Assembly: GCA_000720805.1 (NCBI GenBank)
Contig: JODI01000010.1
Location: forward strand, 84,712-148,711
DNA length: 64,000 nucleotides
Direction of reading: 5' to 3'
Source: Streptomyces violaceoruber
GTDB taxonomy: Bacteria > Actinomycetota > Actinomycetes > Streptomycetales > Streptomycetaceae
Part shown: piece after piece, positions 1 to 8,184 of the stretch
How positions within the stretch are numbered: position 1 is the first letter of the stretch
Layout of the letters: every line of letters starts with the position of its first letter
Notes under the pieces: generated by a model
Told to the model about the DNA's origin: nothing
Seen by the model: the letters and a program-made list of their open reading frames with translations, nothing else
Database searches by the model: none
Program-made: the position numbers and the translations under genes

Positions 1-1493
1 AGCAGCCTCCTTCGACGACGGACGAGACACCGCTCGCTCCCGCCGCGACGGACGACGCAGAGCCGCTCGCTCCCGCCGCGACGGAGGACATACCAAGGCC
101 CCTGACAGCCGACGGCCCGGCCCAGACGGCGGCCTCCCGTGCAGAGCCCACCGGCATACAGCGCCCCGGCACACAACCCGGCGCACAACCCCCCTCCGGC
201 GCACCGACCGTCGGCATCCCGACCGCCGCGGCGCCGGCCCCCGAGATCTCGCCCCCCGCCACCGCCACCTTCCTCGCCACCGCCCCGCCCGCAGAAGCCC
301 CGCCCTTCGACATCGCACGCGGCCAAGCCCCGAGCCCCGATCCCCGCGTCCCCGCCCAGCGGCCCGTCTCCCCTCCGGACGCCTCTCCGGACGCCGTCCT
401 CATCCGTCGGACCATGGCCGAGATCGGCCCCGTCGCCGACAAGGTCACGTCGTACTTCTACGCGCTGCTCTTCGTACGCCACCCCGACCTCAGGCCACTG
501 TTCCCGGCGGCGATGGACGCCCAACGAGACCGGCTGCTCAAGGCCCTGCTCACCGCGGCCGAGCACATCGACAACACCGAGGTTCTCGTCGACTACCTGC
601 AGAACCTCGGTCGCGGTCACCGCAAGTACGGCACTCAGGCCGAGCACTATCCGGCGGTCGGCGAGTGCCTGATCGGAGCGCTGAGCAAGTATTCCCCGGG
701 CTGGGACACGGACACGGAGGGAGCCTGGGTACGGGCGTACACGACGATCTCGCAGGTGATGATCGACGCGGCGGCCGCGGACGAACTGCGCGCTCCGGCC
801 TGGTGGTACGCGGAGGTCGTCTCGCACGACCTCAGAACGCCGGACGTCGCGGTGGTCACCGTCCGCCCCGATCAGCCCTATCCCTTCCTGGCAGGGCAGT
901 ACGCGAGTCTGGAGACGCCCTGGTGGCCGCGGATCTGGCGGCACTACTCCTTCGCCTCCGCACCCCGCTCCGACGGACTGTTGTCGTTCCACGTGAAGGC
1001 CGTCCCCGCGGGCTGGGTCTCCAACGCCCTGGTACATCGCGCCCGCCCCGGAGACGTCATCAGACTCGGCCCGCCGGCCGGGTCGATGACCGTGGACCAC
1101 ACCTCTGCCAGCGGCCTGCTCTGTCTCGGTGGCGGAACCGGTATAGCGCCGATCAAGGCGCTGGTCGAGGATGTCGCCGAGCACGGGGCACGGCGACCCG
1201 TCGAGGTGTTCTACGGCGCCCGTACCGACCACGACCTCTATGACATCGACACGATGCTCCGGCTCCAGCAGTCCCACTCCTGGCTCTCGGTCCGTGCGGT
1301 CGTCGACCAGCAGGCGCATCTCCAGCTTCCCGACGCCATCCGGGAGTACGGCCCGTGGAACGAGTACGACGCCTATGTGTCCGGCCCGCCCGGCATGATC
1401 CGCAGCGGGGTGGACGCGCTCAGGGACATTGGTGTCCCGTTCGAGCGCATACGCCATGACTCGGTGGAGGAACTCGTCGCCATCTCTTCGTGA
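1..1493 (+). CDS. Flavohemoprotein-type globin/FAD-NAD(P)H reductase (5' partial)
   Basis: A globin domain is fused to a ferredoxin-reductase-like module, the layout of flavohemoproteins that detoxify nitric oxide in the cytoplasm with O2 and NAD(P)H. Counting from the first internal ATG (414), the globin covers about residues 1-125 with the expected proximal His in GHRKYG (His 69); the FAD-binding RHYS motif is near 175 and the NAD(P)H-binding GGGTGIAP near 238. The frame is open from base 3 to 414 with no ATG or GTG, so the true start lies outside the window. This visible leader is Pro/Ala-rich, low in complexity, and carries a twice-repeated PLAPAAT segment. NO-dioxygenase activity is inferred from the domain order; other haem-redox roles are possible. 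Confidence 0.85.
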   Translation, partial: QPPSTTDETPLAPAATDDAEPLAPAATEDIPRPLTADGPAQTAASRAEPTGIQRPGTQPGAQPPSGAPTVGIPTAAAPAPEISPPATATFLATAPPAEAPPFDIARGQAPSPDPRVPAQRPVSPPDASPDAVLIRRTMAEIGPVADKVTSYFYALLFVRHPDLRPLFPAAMDAQRDRLLKALLTAAEHIDNTEVLVDYLQNLGRGHRKYGTQAEHYPAVGECLIGALSKYSPGWDTDTEGAWVRAYTTISQVMIDAAAADELRAPAWWYAEVVSHDLRTPDVAVVTVRPDQPYPFLAGQYASLETPWWPRIWRHYSFASAPRSDGLLSFHVKAVPAGWVSNALVHRARPGDVIRLGPPAGSMTVDHTSASGLLCLGGGTGIAPIKALVEDVAEHGARRPVEVFYGARTDHDLYDIDTMLRLQQSHSWLSVRAVVDQQAHLQLPDAIREYGPWNEYDAYVSGPPGMIRSGVDALRDIGVPFERIRHDSVEELVAISS

Positions 1494-1501
1494 GGCGGGG
1501 A

Positions 1502-1984
1502 TCAGCCCAGGTCGGGAGCGTGCATGGCGCGTACGCCCTCGATGTTGCCGTCGAGGTAGTGCCGCAGCGACAGCGGCACGAGGTGGACGGAGGCGATGCC
1601 CACCCGGGTGAAGGGCACACGCACGATCTCGTACTCGCCGATGGGCTCGTCCACCTCGGGACCGTGCCGTAGTGCCGGATCCATCGACTCCAGGTGGCAG
1701 ACGAAGAAGTGCTGTACTTTCACGCCGGTCGTGCTGCTGTCCTCGCCGATGTGTTCGACGGTGTCGACGAAGCAGGGCACCACGTCGGTGATCTTGGCGC
1801 CGAGTTCCTCGTACACCTCGCGGTGCAGGGCGTGGACGACGGTCGTGTCCTCCGGCTCGACCCCGCCGCCGGGCGTGAGCCAGTAGGGATCCATGCCGGG
1901 CTTGGTGCGCTTGATCAGAATCAGGTCGTCACCGTCCAGCAGAACGGCGCGTGCGGTGCGCTTGACCACAGGTCGGACGGTCAT
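1502..1984 (-). CDS. NUDIX hydrolase
   Basis: A 160-residue NUDIX-fold pyrophosphohydrolase. The NUDIX box is readable as GGGVEPEDTTVVHALHREVY followed by EELG, with the RE..EE metal-binding core intact. Substrates of such proteins are nucleoside diphosphates linked to another moiety; nothing here tells which. The frame runs 21 codons further upstream to 2047, but the ATG at 1984 begins the conserved strand (MTVRPVVKRTARAVLL), and the extra segment crosses the parS-like site at 2006-2019, so 1984 is the preferred start. Convergent with the flavohemoprotein, 8 bp apart. Confidence 0.85.
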   Translation of the reverse strand: MTVRPVVKRTARAVLLDGDDLILIKRTKPGMDPYWLTPGGGVEPEDTTVVHALHREVYEELGAKITDVVPCFVDTVEHIGEDSSTTGVKVQHFFVCHLESMDPALRHGPEVDEPIGEYEIVRVPFTRVGIASVHLVPLSLRHYLDGNIEGVRAMHAPDLG

Positions 1985-2005
1985 GGGAGAAATGTGGCCC
2001 GGCTG

Positions 2006-2019
2006 GTTCCACGTGAAAC
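2006..2019. other. parS: parS-like ParB-binding site (one mismatch)
   Basis: GTTCCACGTGAAAC differs at one base from the Streptomyces parS core GTTTCACGTGAAAC. It lies just upstream of the NUDIX start. ParB loads at such sites, which concentrate around oriC and organise origin segregation in sporulating hyphae. Five sites of this type occur in the 64 kb, far above chance for a 14-mer. Confidence 0.7.
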
Positions 2020-2071
2020 ATCGCGAAACGTGACCGGGTGAGCTCATCCCGTGATGAGCCGGGATCAGGCC

Positions 2072-3016
2072 TCAGCACCAGTCTCCAGCCGCCCGCAGAA
2101 GCCACTCGTGAGCCCGCGCGATATGCGGCATGGCCAGCGTTCCGGTGCGGACCGACAGGAAGTACGTCCGCAGGGGCGGCACCGGCGGTTCGTGCAGCGC
2201 GACGACGTCACCGCGGCGCAGAGCGTCGGCGGACAGATAGCGGGGCAGCACCGCGAGACCGGCGCCCGCGGCCGCGCAGGCGAGGACCGCGCGCAGGTCC
2301 GGGACGATGACGGTGCCCGGAGCAGCCGGGCAGGAGTCGAAGACGGAGGCCCAGTAGCGGGAGACGAACGGCAGTGACTCGTGCACCTCGACGACCGGCA
2401 CGCTCTCCAGCGCATGCGCTCCCTTTGCCATGAGGAGTCCGTCCGCCGACCGTGCCCCCTTGCGGCGCCCCGGCCTCTCGGCGCCGAGCAGCTCGACCCA
2501 GCGCGGAGCGGCCACCAGGACGTGCTCCTCGTCGCAGAGCGCAGTCGCCGTGAGAAGAGCGCCGCGCGGACGGGCCGTACTGATGGCCAGATCGTGATGT
2601 CCGGCGGCCAGTCCCTCCAGCGCCTCCTCGGCATTGCCGAAGGAGGCACGCAGTGCGAAGCCCTGACCGTCCTCGCCGGTCAGCGTGGTGAGCGCGGGTA
2701 ACGCCCGCTCCGCGGTGAACTCGGGAGGGCCGACGAGATGCAGTGTGCGCAGGGAGGACTCGTCGTCGAGTCCGGCCTCGGTGATCTCCACCAGGGCGTC
2801 GAGATGCGGCGCCGCCTTGTGGGCGAGCTCGTCGCCGATGGTCGTCGGGGTCACCCCGCGGGCCTGTCGCAGGAACAGCGGCCGCCCGAGCTGCCGCTCC
2901 AGGGTCCGGATCTGCGAGGTGACGGCCGGCTGGGACAGCCCGAGCAGTGCGGCGGCGCGGGTGAAGGAACCGGCCCGGTGCACGGTCACGAAGGTGCGCA
3001 ACAAGGCCAGATCCAT
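2072..3016 (-). CDS. LysR-family transcriptional regulator
   Basis: A 314-residue LysR-type regulator. The N-terminal winged helix-turn-helix is complete (MDLALLRTFVTVHRAGSFTR, then ALLGLSQPAVTSQIRTLERQ), followed by a periplasmic-binding-protein-like effector domain from about residue 90. The start is the ATG at 3016, where the family alignment begins; the frame extends 12 codons further to 3052 without a better site. It is convergent with nothing close and separated by about 270 bp from the transsulfuration gene, so its target and ligand are not evident. Confidence 0.9.
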   Translation of the reverse strand: MDLALLRTFVTVHRAGSFTRAAALLGLSQPAVTSQIRTLERQLGRPLFLRQARGVTPTTIGDELAHKAAPHLDALVEITEAGLDDESSLRTLHLVGPPEFTAERALPALTTLTGEDGQGFALRASFGNAEEALEGLAAGHHDLAISTARPRGALLTATALCDEEHVLVAAPRWVELLGAERPGRRKGARSADGLLMAKGAHALESVPVVEVHESLPFVSRYWASVFDSCPAAPGTVIVPDLRAVLACAAAGAGLAVLPRYLSADALRRGDVVALHEPPVPPLRTYFLSVRTGTLAMPHIARAHEWLLRAAGDWC

Positions 3017-3286
3017 GGCGACGACGTCCCCTTCCCTGCCCTTCTCGGGCACCGAGAAAGGCCCAACTATAAATATGTCGATAGGCCTGTGTCGCTACTG
3101 TGATTGGACACTGACAGAGAGTCAACTAGCCTTGGTCACGCGGTTCTTCGCGCGCAGAACCGAGGACGGTCCGAGCCACGAGGGGGGAGGCTCGGACCGT
3201 CCGCCGACCGCTGTCCGCAGCCGGAGGCCATCCGGCGGGGCGCGACGCGTCCTCGTCGGAGACGAAGCGTCGAGGCACGACGAGGG

Positions 3287-4471
3287 TCAGGAGTCCGACT
3301 CGTCCAGCGCGCGCAGCACGTCTGCCACCAGGTCCTCGGGATCCTCGGCGCCGACCGAGAAGCGGATGAAGCCCTCTGGCACAGGGTCTCCGCCCCACCG
3401 CCCGCGCCGCTCGGCCGTGGACCTAACTCCGCCGAAGCTGGTCGCGTCATCCACCAGCCGCAGCGCGTCGAGAAAGCGGTCGGCACGCGCGCGCGTGGGC
3501 AGCGTGAACGAGACCACGCACCCGTAGCGCCGCATCTGCTGCGAGGCCACCTTGTGCGAGGGATCGTCGGGCAGCCCCGGATACCGCAGCCCGGTCACCT
3601 CGGTCCGCTTCCGCAGCGCCTCGGCGAGCACCAGGGCGCTTGCGTTCTGCCGGTCGACCCGCAGCTGGAGCGTGGCGATCGAACGGTGCGCGAGCCAGGC
3701 CTCCATGGGCCCCGCGATGGCCCCGACGATCTTGCGCCAGTGGCGTACGGCGGCCATGGCCTGGGTGTCATGGCCGGTGACGTATCCGAGAAGGACGTCG
3801 CCGTGCCCGGTCAGCTGCTTGGTGCCGCTGGCCACGGAGAAGTCGGCGCCGAGCTCCAGCGGACGTTGTCCGAGCGGTGTGGCGAGGGTGTTGTCGACCG
3901 CCACCAGAGCGCCACGCGCGTGTGCCGCCTCGACCAGTCGCCGGATGTCGCACACGTCGAGCCCGGGGTTCGACGGGCTCTCGATCCACAGCAGCCGCGC
4001 GCCGTCGAGGACATCGAGCTGCGCATCACCGCGGGTCGGCGCGGTGCGCACCTCGATGCCGTACGCCTCCAGCTGTCCACGGACCAGGGGCAGCGCCTGG
4101 TAGCCGTCCTCAGGCAGGACGACCGTGTCCCCGGCGCTCAGCTGAGAGAAGAGCACCGAGGAGACGGCGGCCATCCCGGAGGCGAAGACGAGCGTCTCGA
4201 CGCCTTCCCGCCCGGGCGCCTCCAACTCGCCGATCGCTCGCTCCAGCAACGTCCAGGTGGGATTGTCGTCGCGGCCGTACGCATACGGACCCGTCACCTC
4301 GCCGGGCAGATGGAAGTGCGCGGCGAACACCGGGCCGGGCAGGGTCGGTTCGTGTCTGACCGGCTTCGGCAGCCCCGCCCGTACCGCGCGGGTGCCGTCG
4401 CCGGCGCCCGGCGGACCCGCCGGACCGGCTCCCTCCCCCTGGCCGGAGACCCTCCCGCCCGAATCACTCAT
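3287..4471 (-). CDS. PLP-dependent cystathionine gamma-lyase/synthase family enzyme
   Basis: A 394-residue Cys/Met-metabolism PLP enzyme. The Schiff-base lysine sits in SGTKQLTGHGDVLLG, and the upstream FASGMAAVS and ESPSNPG motifs are typical of the transsulfuration fold. The reaction is elimination or replacement at C-gamma of cystathionine or O-acyl-homoserine; lyase versus synthase cannot be decided by eye. The first ~35 residues are Gly/Pro-rich and probably disordered. Its ATG overlaps the stop of ptpA by 4 bp, so the two are translationally coupled and transcribed together. Confidence 0.85.
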   Translation of the reverse strand: MSDSGGRVSGQGEGAGPAGPPGAGDGTRAVRAGLPKPVRHEPTLPGPVFAAHFHLPGEVTGPYAYGRDDNPTWTLLERAIGELEAPGREGVETLVFASGMAAVSSVLFSQLSAGDTVVLPEDGYQALPLVRGQLEAYGIEVRTAPTRGDAQLDVLDGARLLWIESPSNPGLDVCDIRRLVEAAHARGALVAVDNTLATPLGQRPLELGADFSVASGTKQLTGHGDVLLGYVTGHDTQAMAAVRHWRKIVGAIAGPMEAWLAHRSIATLQLRVDRQNASALVLAEALRKRTEVTGLRYPGLPDDPSHKVASQQMRRYGCVVSFTLPTRARADRFLDALRLVDDATSFGGVRSTAERRGRWGGDPVPEGFIRFSVGAEDPEDLVADVLRALDESDS

Positions 4472-4959
4472 GCCACCCGTCCTTCCATGTCCTCGCGTAC
4501 CGCGGCGAGCAGGCCCTCGCTCGCGGATTCCACCATCTCAAGGCACTCCTCGAAGCCGTCCATGCCCCCGTAGTACGGGTCCGGAACGTCGAGGTCGCCG
4601 TCCGCGGACGGGTCGAAGGAACGCAGCAGCCGCACCTTCTGCGCGTCCTGCGCGGTGGGGGCGAGGCGGCGCAGGGCCTTGAGGTGGCCGGTGTCCAGCG
4701 CGATGACGAGGTCCAGGCGGGAGAACCAGGAGGGCTGGAACTGGCGGGCGGTGTGCGCGCTGTCGTAGCCGTTGTCCGCGAGGACGGTGACGGTACGAGG
4801 GTCGGCGCCGTCTCCCTCGTGCCAGCCACCCGTGCCGGCGCTGTCGACCTCCACCAGGCCCTCGAGCCCGGCCTCCTTGACGCGGGCGCGGAAGACGGAC
4901 TCGGCCATCGGGGAACGGCAGATGTTGCCGGTGCAGACGAAGCAGACGCGGTACGTCAT
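4468..4959 (-). CDS. ptpA: Low-molecular-weight protein-tyrosine phosphatase
   Basis: A 163-residue cytoplasmic phosphatase. The P-loop CX5R nucleophile motif is CTGNICRS at residues 9-16, and the general-acid loop is DPYYGG near 127-132, both complete. It matches PtpA, which in Streptomyces dephosphorylates phosphotyrosine and affects secondary metabolism. It is the first gene of a two-gene unit with the downstream transsulfuration enzyme (4-bp overlap) and starts 7 bp after the stop of the membrane protein upstream, so all three may form one transcript. Confidence 0.93.
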   Translation of the reverse strand: MTYRVCFVCTGNICRSPMAESVFRARVKEAGLEGLVEVDSAGTGGWHEGDGADPRTVTVLADNGYDSAHTARQFQPSWFSRLDLVIALDTGHLKALRRLAPTAQDAQKVRLLRSFDPSADGDLDVPDPYYGGMDGFEECLEMVESASEGLLAAVREDMEGRVA

Positions 4960-4966
4960 GGCGTGC

Positions 4967-5344
4967 TCAGTCCTCGTCGGGCAGGACGACGTGGAGTGCC
5001 CAGGACACGATCGAGATGATCAGGCCGCCGAGGACGGCGGTCCAGAAGCCCTCCACATGGAAGCTCAGGTCGAGCTTGTCGGCCAGCCACGAGGTGAGCA
5101 GCAGCATCAGGGCGTTGACCACCAGGGTGATCAGGCCGAGCGTCAGGATGAACAGCGGGAAGGTGAGGACCTTCACAATGGGCTTGACCAGGAAGTTCAC
5201 CAGGCCGAAGACCAGGGCGACGAGTATCAGGGTCCAGACCTTCTTCCCGGTACTGTCACCGGTCAGAGTGATCTTGTCGAGCAGCCAGACGGCGACCGCC
5301 AGGGCGCCCGCGTTGGCGATCGTCTTGACTACGAAATTCTTCAT
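4967..5344 (-). CDS. Four-TM phage-holin-family membrane protein
   Basis: A 125-residue integral membrane protein with about four hydrophobic helices (near residues 8-22, 36-58, 62-85 and 100-120). The sequence pattern around FGLVNFLVKPIVKVLTFPLF is that of the DUF360/'phage holin family' proteins that are common in actinobacterial chromosomes and not linked to prophage. No function is established. It lies directly upstream of ptpA on the same strand, and divergent from the cupin gene. Confidence 0.85.
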   Translation of the reverse strand: MKNFVVKTIANAGALAVAVWLLDKITLTGDSTGKKVWTLILVALVFGLVNFLVKPIVKVLTFPLFILTLGLITLVVNALMLLLTSWLADKLDLSFHVEGFWTAVLGGLIISIVSWALHVVLPDED

Positions 5345-5402
5345 GTGTCTGATCGTGGCAGACGAGATCGGTTACGAGCACTGGCAGGGGCGGACGAAGT
5401 CG

Positions 5403-5720
5403 ATGAAGGCATTCCGGTTGGATGAGCTGGAGGCGGAGCGCGCCGCCAACGACGGCGCTTACCTGCAGTTCCTGCGGGAGCGGAACATGTCGGTCGGCCT
5501 GTACGCACTCGACGCCGGCAAGGGCGACCCGCAGCAGCCGCACAACCAGGACGAGGTCTACTTCGTGGTGAGCGGCCGCGCCGCGATCACCGTCGGCATG
5601 GAGACCACCCAGGTCGCGCGCGGCAGCGTGGTCTACGTGCCGGCCGGAGTCGCGCACAAGTTCCACCACATCAGCGAGGACCTCAGGGTGCTGGTGGTGT
5701 TCTCTCCACCCGAGAGCTGA
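5403..5720 (+). CDS. Small cupin-domain protein
   Basis: A 105-residue single cupin. The two cupin motifs are visible: PQQPHNQDEVYFVVSGRA (His, Glu) and PAGVAHKFHHI (His). The ligands fit metal binding, but a substrate cannot be inferred. The frame is open upstream across the divergent gene; ATG 5403 is chosen because homologous cupins of this size begin MKAFRLDELEAER. No partner gene nearby explains its role. Confidence 0.8.
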   Translation: MKAFRLDELEAERAANDGAYLQFLRERNMSVGLYALDAGKGDPQQPHNQDEVYFVVSGRAAITVGMETTQVARGSVVYVPAGVAHKFHHISEDLRVLVVFSPPES

Positions 5721-5878
5721 TCCGGGACCTCGGGGTTCCCTAGGGGATCAGTCAGGGGCGGACAAGGGGTGCGAGGCCCCCGCCGACCCCCCTCCTCGCC
5801 CTAGCATCGAGTGCAGGACATCAGATCGACTCGGCACCAGAGTGCCGGGCGTGCGCAGGCATCAGAGAGGTTGGGGCG

Positions 5879-6091
5879 ATGCGAGACATCTTCGCGGGAC
5901 TGCCGTGGTGGGTGAAGTGGGTCGCGGTGCCGGTCATCGCCCTGGTCGTGTTCGGCGGGCTGATCGCCACCGTCGTCGGCTTCGTCATCGGACTGCTGTT
6001 CAAGCTGCTGGTCTTCGTGGCACTGGTCGGCGGACTGATCTACGTCGTACGGAAGTTCATGGCGAGCTCCTCGTCGCGCAGCGACTGGTGA
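5879..6091 (+). CDS. DUF5326-type small membrane protein
   Basis: A 70-residue protein with two adjoining hydrophobic helices (about residues 8-30 and 32-56) and a short charged tail. It resembles the DUF5326 family, a Streptomyces-type membrane protein of unknown function. A GAGAGGTTGGGG Shine-Dalgarno-like stretch precedes the ATG. Shortly after the stop, a GCGACTG...GAGG segment recurs about 35 bp downstream, a weak relative of the stop-anchored repeats seen elsewhere. Confidence 0.75.
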   Translation: MRDIFAGLPWWVKWVAVPVIALVVFGGLIATVVGFVIGLLFKLLVFVALVGGLIYVVRKFMASSSSRSDW

Positions 6092-6222
6092 GGCGACCGG
6101 GGCGCATCCGGCGGTCGGGCGACTGAGGAGCCTGATGCGGGCAGGGCGGCCGGAGCGGCGAGCGCGAGGCGGTCGAAAGGGGCGGTACGGGGCAACCGGC
6201 GACCGGTAACAGGAATCACCGG

Positions 6223-6240
6223 TTCCCTCGCGCGAGGGAA
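6223..6240. promoter_or_regulatory. 18-bp perfect palindrome upstream of ssgR
   Basis: TTCCCTCGCGCGAGGGAA is a perfect palindrome with no loop, 140 bp before the ssgR TTG start and 130 bp after the DUF5326 stop. The absence of a loop suits a protein operator better than a terminator. Autoregulation by SsgR is one possibility; the binding protein is unknown. Confidence 0.45.
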
Positions 6241-6379
6241 GTTTCCTGGCAGGCCGTCTGCGAGCGGCGGCGGAGGAATAGAGTCCGGAACTCGTCGCGG
6301 GGGATTAACCCCGTGAGCGGCGAACACCCACTCCCGTGTTCCCCCGCACGGGCCGCCCCTCGCGCTATGGGAGTGCCCC

Positions 6380-7378
6380 TTGGCCACGGTCGACACCGCC
6401 CCCACGGAACCCCCCGCACCCTCAGCGCCGGTCCGGGCCTCCGCTCCGGCTCCGGGATCCCGCATCCGGCCGCCCGAGCAACCCGCGCCCCCGACCGGGC
6501 GACCGCGCTCGACCGCGCCTTCCGGGCGAGCCGCACCGCCGGCACAGCCCCACTCGACCGCGACCCCTCCTGTCCAGCGGCACGCGACCCCCGTACATCC
6601 GCACGCGGCGGAATCCTTCGCGCCGCCTCACTCCACGACCCTCATCGGTTCGGTGCAGCGCGCGATGCGCCTGCTGGAGGCCGTCGCCGAGCACGAACAC
6701 GGTGCGCCGGCCAAACAGCTGGCCCGGGAGACGGGCCTGGCCCTCCCGACGGCGTACCACCTGCTGCGCACCCTCGTGTTCGAGGGCTATCTGCGCCGGG
6801 ACAAAGGGCTGTTCTTCCTCGGGGAGGCGGCCGAGCGGCTGGGGAGCAGCGGAGCGCGGCAGAAACGTCGCAGCACCGTCGTGGACACCCTCGCCGACTG
6901 GCGCGACGCCATCGGTGCCCCCGTGTACTACGCCATGTACCGCGACGGTGAGATCGAGGTCGTCTGCGTCTCCGACACGCCCGGAATCCCGGCGGTCGAG
7001 GAGTGGGCCGACTTCCGCGAGACCGGGCACGCGCACGCCATCGGTCAGTGTCTGCTGGCCCAGCTGGACGAGGAGGCTCGCCGTGACCACCTCGACCGCC
7101 ACCCCGTGCAGTCCATCACCCCGTACACGGTGCGTGACAGCCACAGTCTGCTCCGGCGGCTCGAACGCATGCGCCGTATGGACCCCGTGACGGAGCGCCA
7201 GGAGTACGCGCTGGGCACGGTGTGTGCGGCCATTCCGATCACCGTGGGCACGACGGCCGCGACGATGGCCATTTCTCTCCCGGCGCACCAGGCAGATCGT
7301 CTGCCTGCGGCGACGCAGCAGTTGCAGCACGCCGTGGGACGGCTCCTGGGGTCACTCGCGATCTCTATCAGTATCTGA
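6380..7378 (+). CDS. ssgR: IclR-family activator of ssgA
   Basis: A 332-residue IclR-type regulator immediately upstream of ssgA, the known position of SsgR, which activates ssgA and so cell division in sporulating hyphae. The IclR helix-turn-helix begins near residue 88 (LIGSVQRAMRLLEAVAEHEH) and the effector domain follows. The first ~87 residues are Pro/Ala/His-rich and look disordered. The start is a TTG at 6380 preceded by GGGAG six bases upstream; the core alone would be about 245 residues, the size I recall for S. coelicolor SsgR. The extension is therefore either a species-specific addition or an over-long prediction. Confidence 0.9.
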   Translation: MATVDTAPTEPPAPSAPVRASAPAPGSRIRPPEQPAPPTGRPRSTAPSGRAAPPAQPHSTATPPVQRHATPVHPHAAESFAPPHSTTLIGSVQRAMRLLEAVAEHEHGAPAKQLARETGLALPTAYHLLRTLVFEGYLRRDKGLFFLGEAAERLGSSGARQKRRSTVVDTLADWRDAIGAPVYYAMYRDGEIEVVCVSDTPGIPAVEEWADFRETGHAHAIGQCLLAQLDEEARRDHLDRHPVQSITPYTVRDSHSLLRRLERMRRMDPVTERQEYALGTVCAAIPITVGTTAATMAISLPAHQADRLPAATQQLQHAVGRLLGSLAISISI

Positions 7379-7476
7379 AAACTCACTCCTTGTGATCTGG
7401 CGTGCACGTTCAGCAAGATGCCAGGAGTGTCAGAGGGACCATTCCCGGCCAGTCGACGTCACACGACGGGGTAGCG

Positions 7477-7914
7477 ATGCGCGAGACCGTACAGGCAGAG
7501 GTCATGATGAGCTTTCTCGTGTCCGAGGAGCTCTCCTTCCGCATCCCGGTGGAGCTGCGCTACGAGACCTGTGATCCCTACGCCGTGCGACTGACCTTTC
7601 ATTTGCCCGGCGACGCGCCCGTGACCTGGGCGTTCGGTCGTGAGCTGCTGATCGACGGGGTGGGCCGCCCGTGCGGGGAGGGAGACGTGCGGGTCTCGCC
7701 CGCCGACGCCGACACGCTGGGTGACGTACTGATCCGGCTTCAGGTCGGCGGCGACCAGGCACTGTTCCGCTCGTCCACGGCCCCCCTGGTCGCCTTCCTC
7801 GACCGCACCGACAAGCTGGTGCCCCTGGGTCAGGAGGGCGCGCTGGCCGACTTTGACGCCCACCTCGACGAGGCGCTGGACCGCATCCTGGCGGAGGAAC
7901 AGAGCGCGGGCTGA
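7477..7914 (+). CDS. ssgA: Sporulation-specific cell-division activator SsgA
   Basis: A SsgA-like protein (SALP) carrying the family hallmarks FRIPVELRYET, AVRLTFHLPGDAPVTWAFGR, and a C-terminal LDRTDKLVPLGQE. SsgA marks septum sites and stimulates sporulation-specific division; with SsgB it localises FtsZ. The start at ATG 7477 gives 145 residues, the length of S. griseus SsgA; an internal ATG at 7504 would give 136 residues, the length I recall for S. coelicolor. It follows ssgR by 98 bp, allowing its own SsgR-dependent promoter. A strong terminator hairpin overlaps its stop codon. Confidence 0.95.
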   Translation: MRETVQAEVMMSFLVSEELSFRIPVELRYETCDPYAVRLTFHLPGDAPVTWAFGRELLIDGVGRPCGEGDVRVSPADADTLGDVLIRLQVGGDQALFRSSTAPLVAFLDRTDKLVPLGQEGALADFDAHLDEALDRILAEEQSAG

Positions 7915-7949
7915 AGCGTTCCGCCACGACTGTGGCGGAACGCTTCAGC
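7910..7949 (+). terminator. 18-bp perfect hairpin terminator of ssgA
   Basis: The arm 7910-7927 (starting GCTGAAGCG) is exactly complementary to 7932-7949, with a four-base loop GACT. The stop codon of ssgA (7912-7914) lies inside the left arm. No T-run follows, as is usual for Streptomyces terminators. Confidence 0.85.
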
Positions 7950-8184
7950 GCCGCCGTGGGCCACTTCATCCCGCGTGACCGGGGCGCGCGGGATGGTGAC
8001 CCGGAACCCGGGAGCTGTGACCCGGAGCCGGGACCCTCGGCCGGGGGCGACTGGGGCGGGCTCGTGGCCCAGCTCATGTGACGGTGCGAGGCGACCGTCG
8101 CGCCTGATGACGGCGAGGGCCCGCCGGAGTGGACCGAGCTGGTCGCGCCTCGGCCCGCTGCTTGAGCCGGCCGTGCCTCCCGCC

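Noticed and set aside
986..999. GTTCCACGTGAAGG, resembling parS
   Set aside because: Three mismatches to the core, within flavohemoprotein coding sequence; too weak beside the five better sites.
4967..5344. Prophage holin
   Set aside because: The holin-family name is historical; no phage genes are near and the locus is core chromosome.
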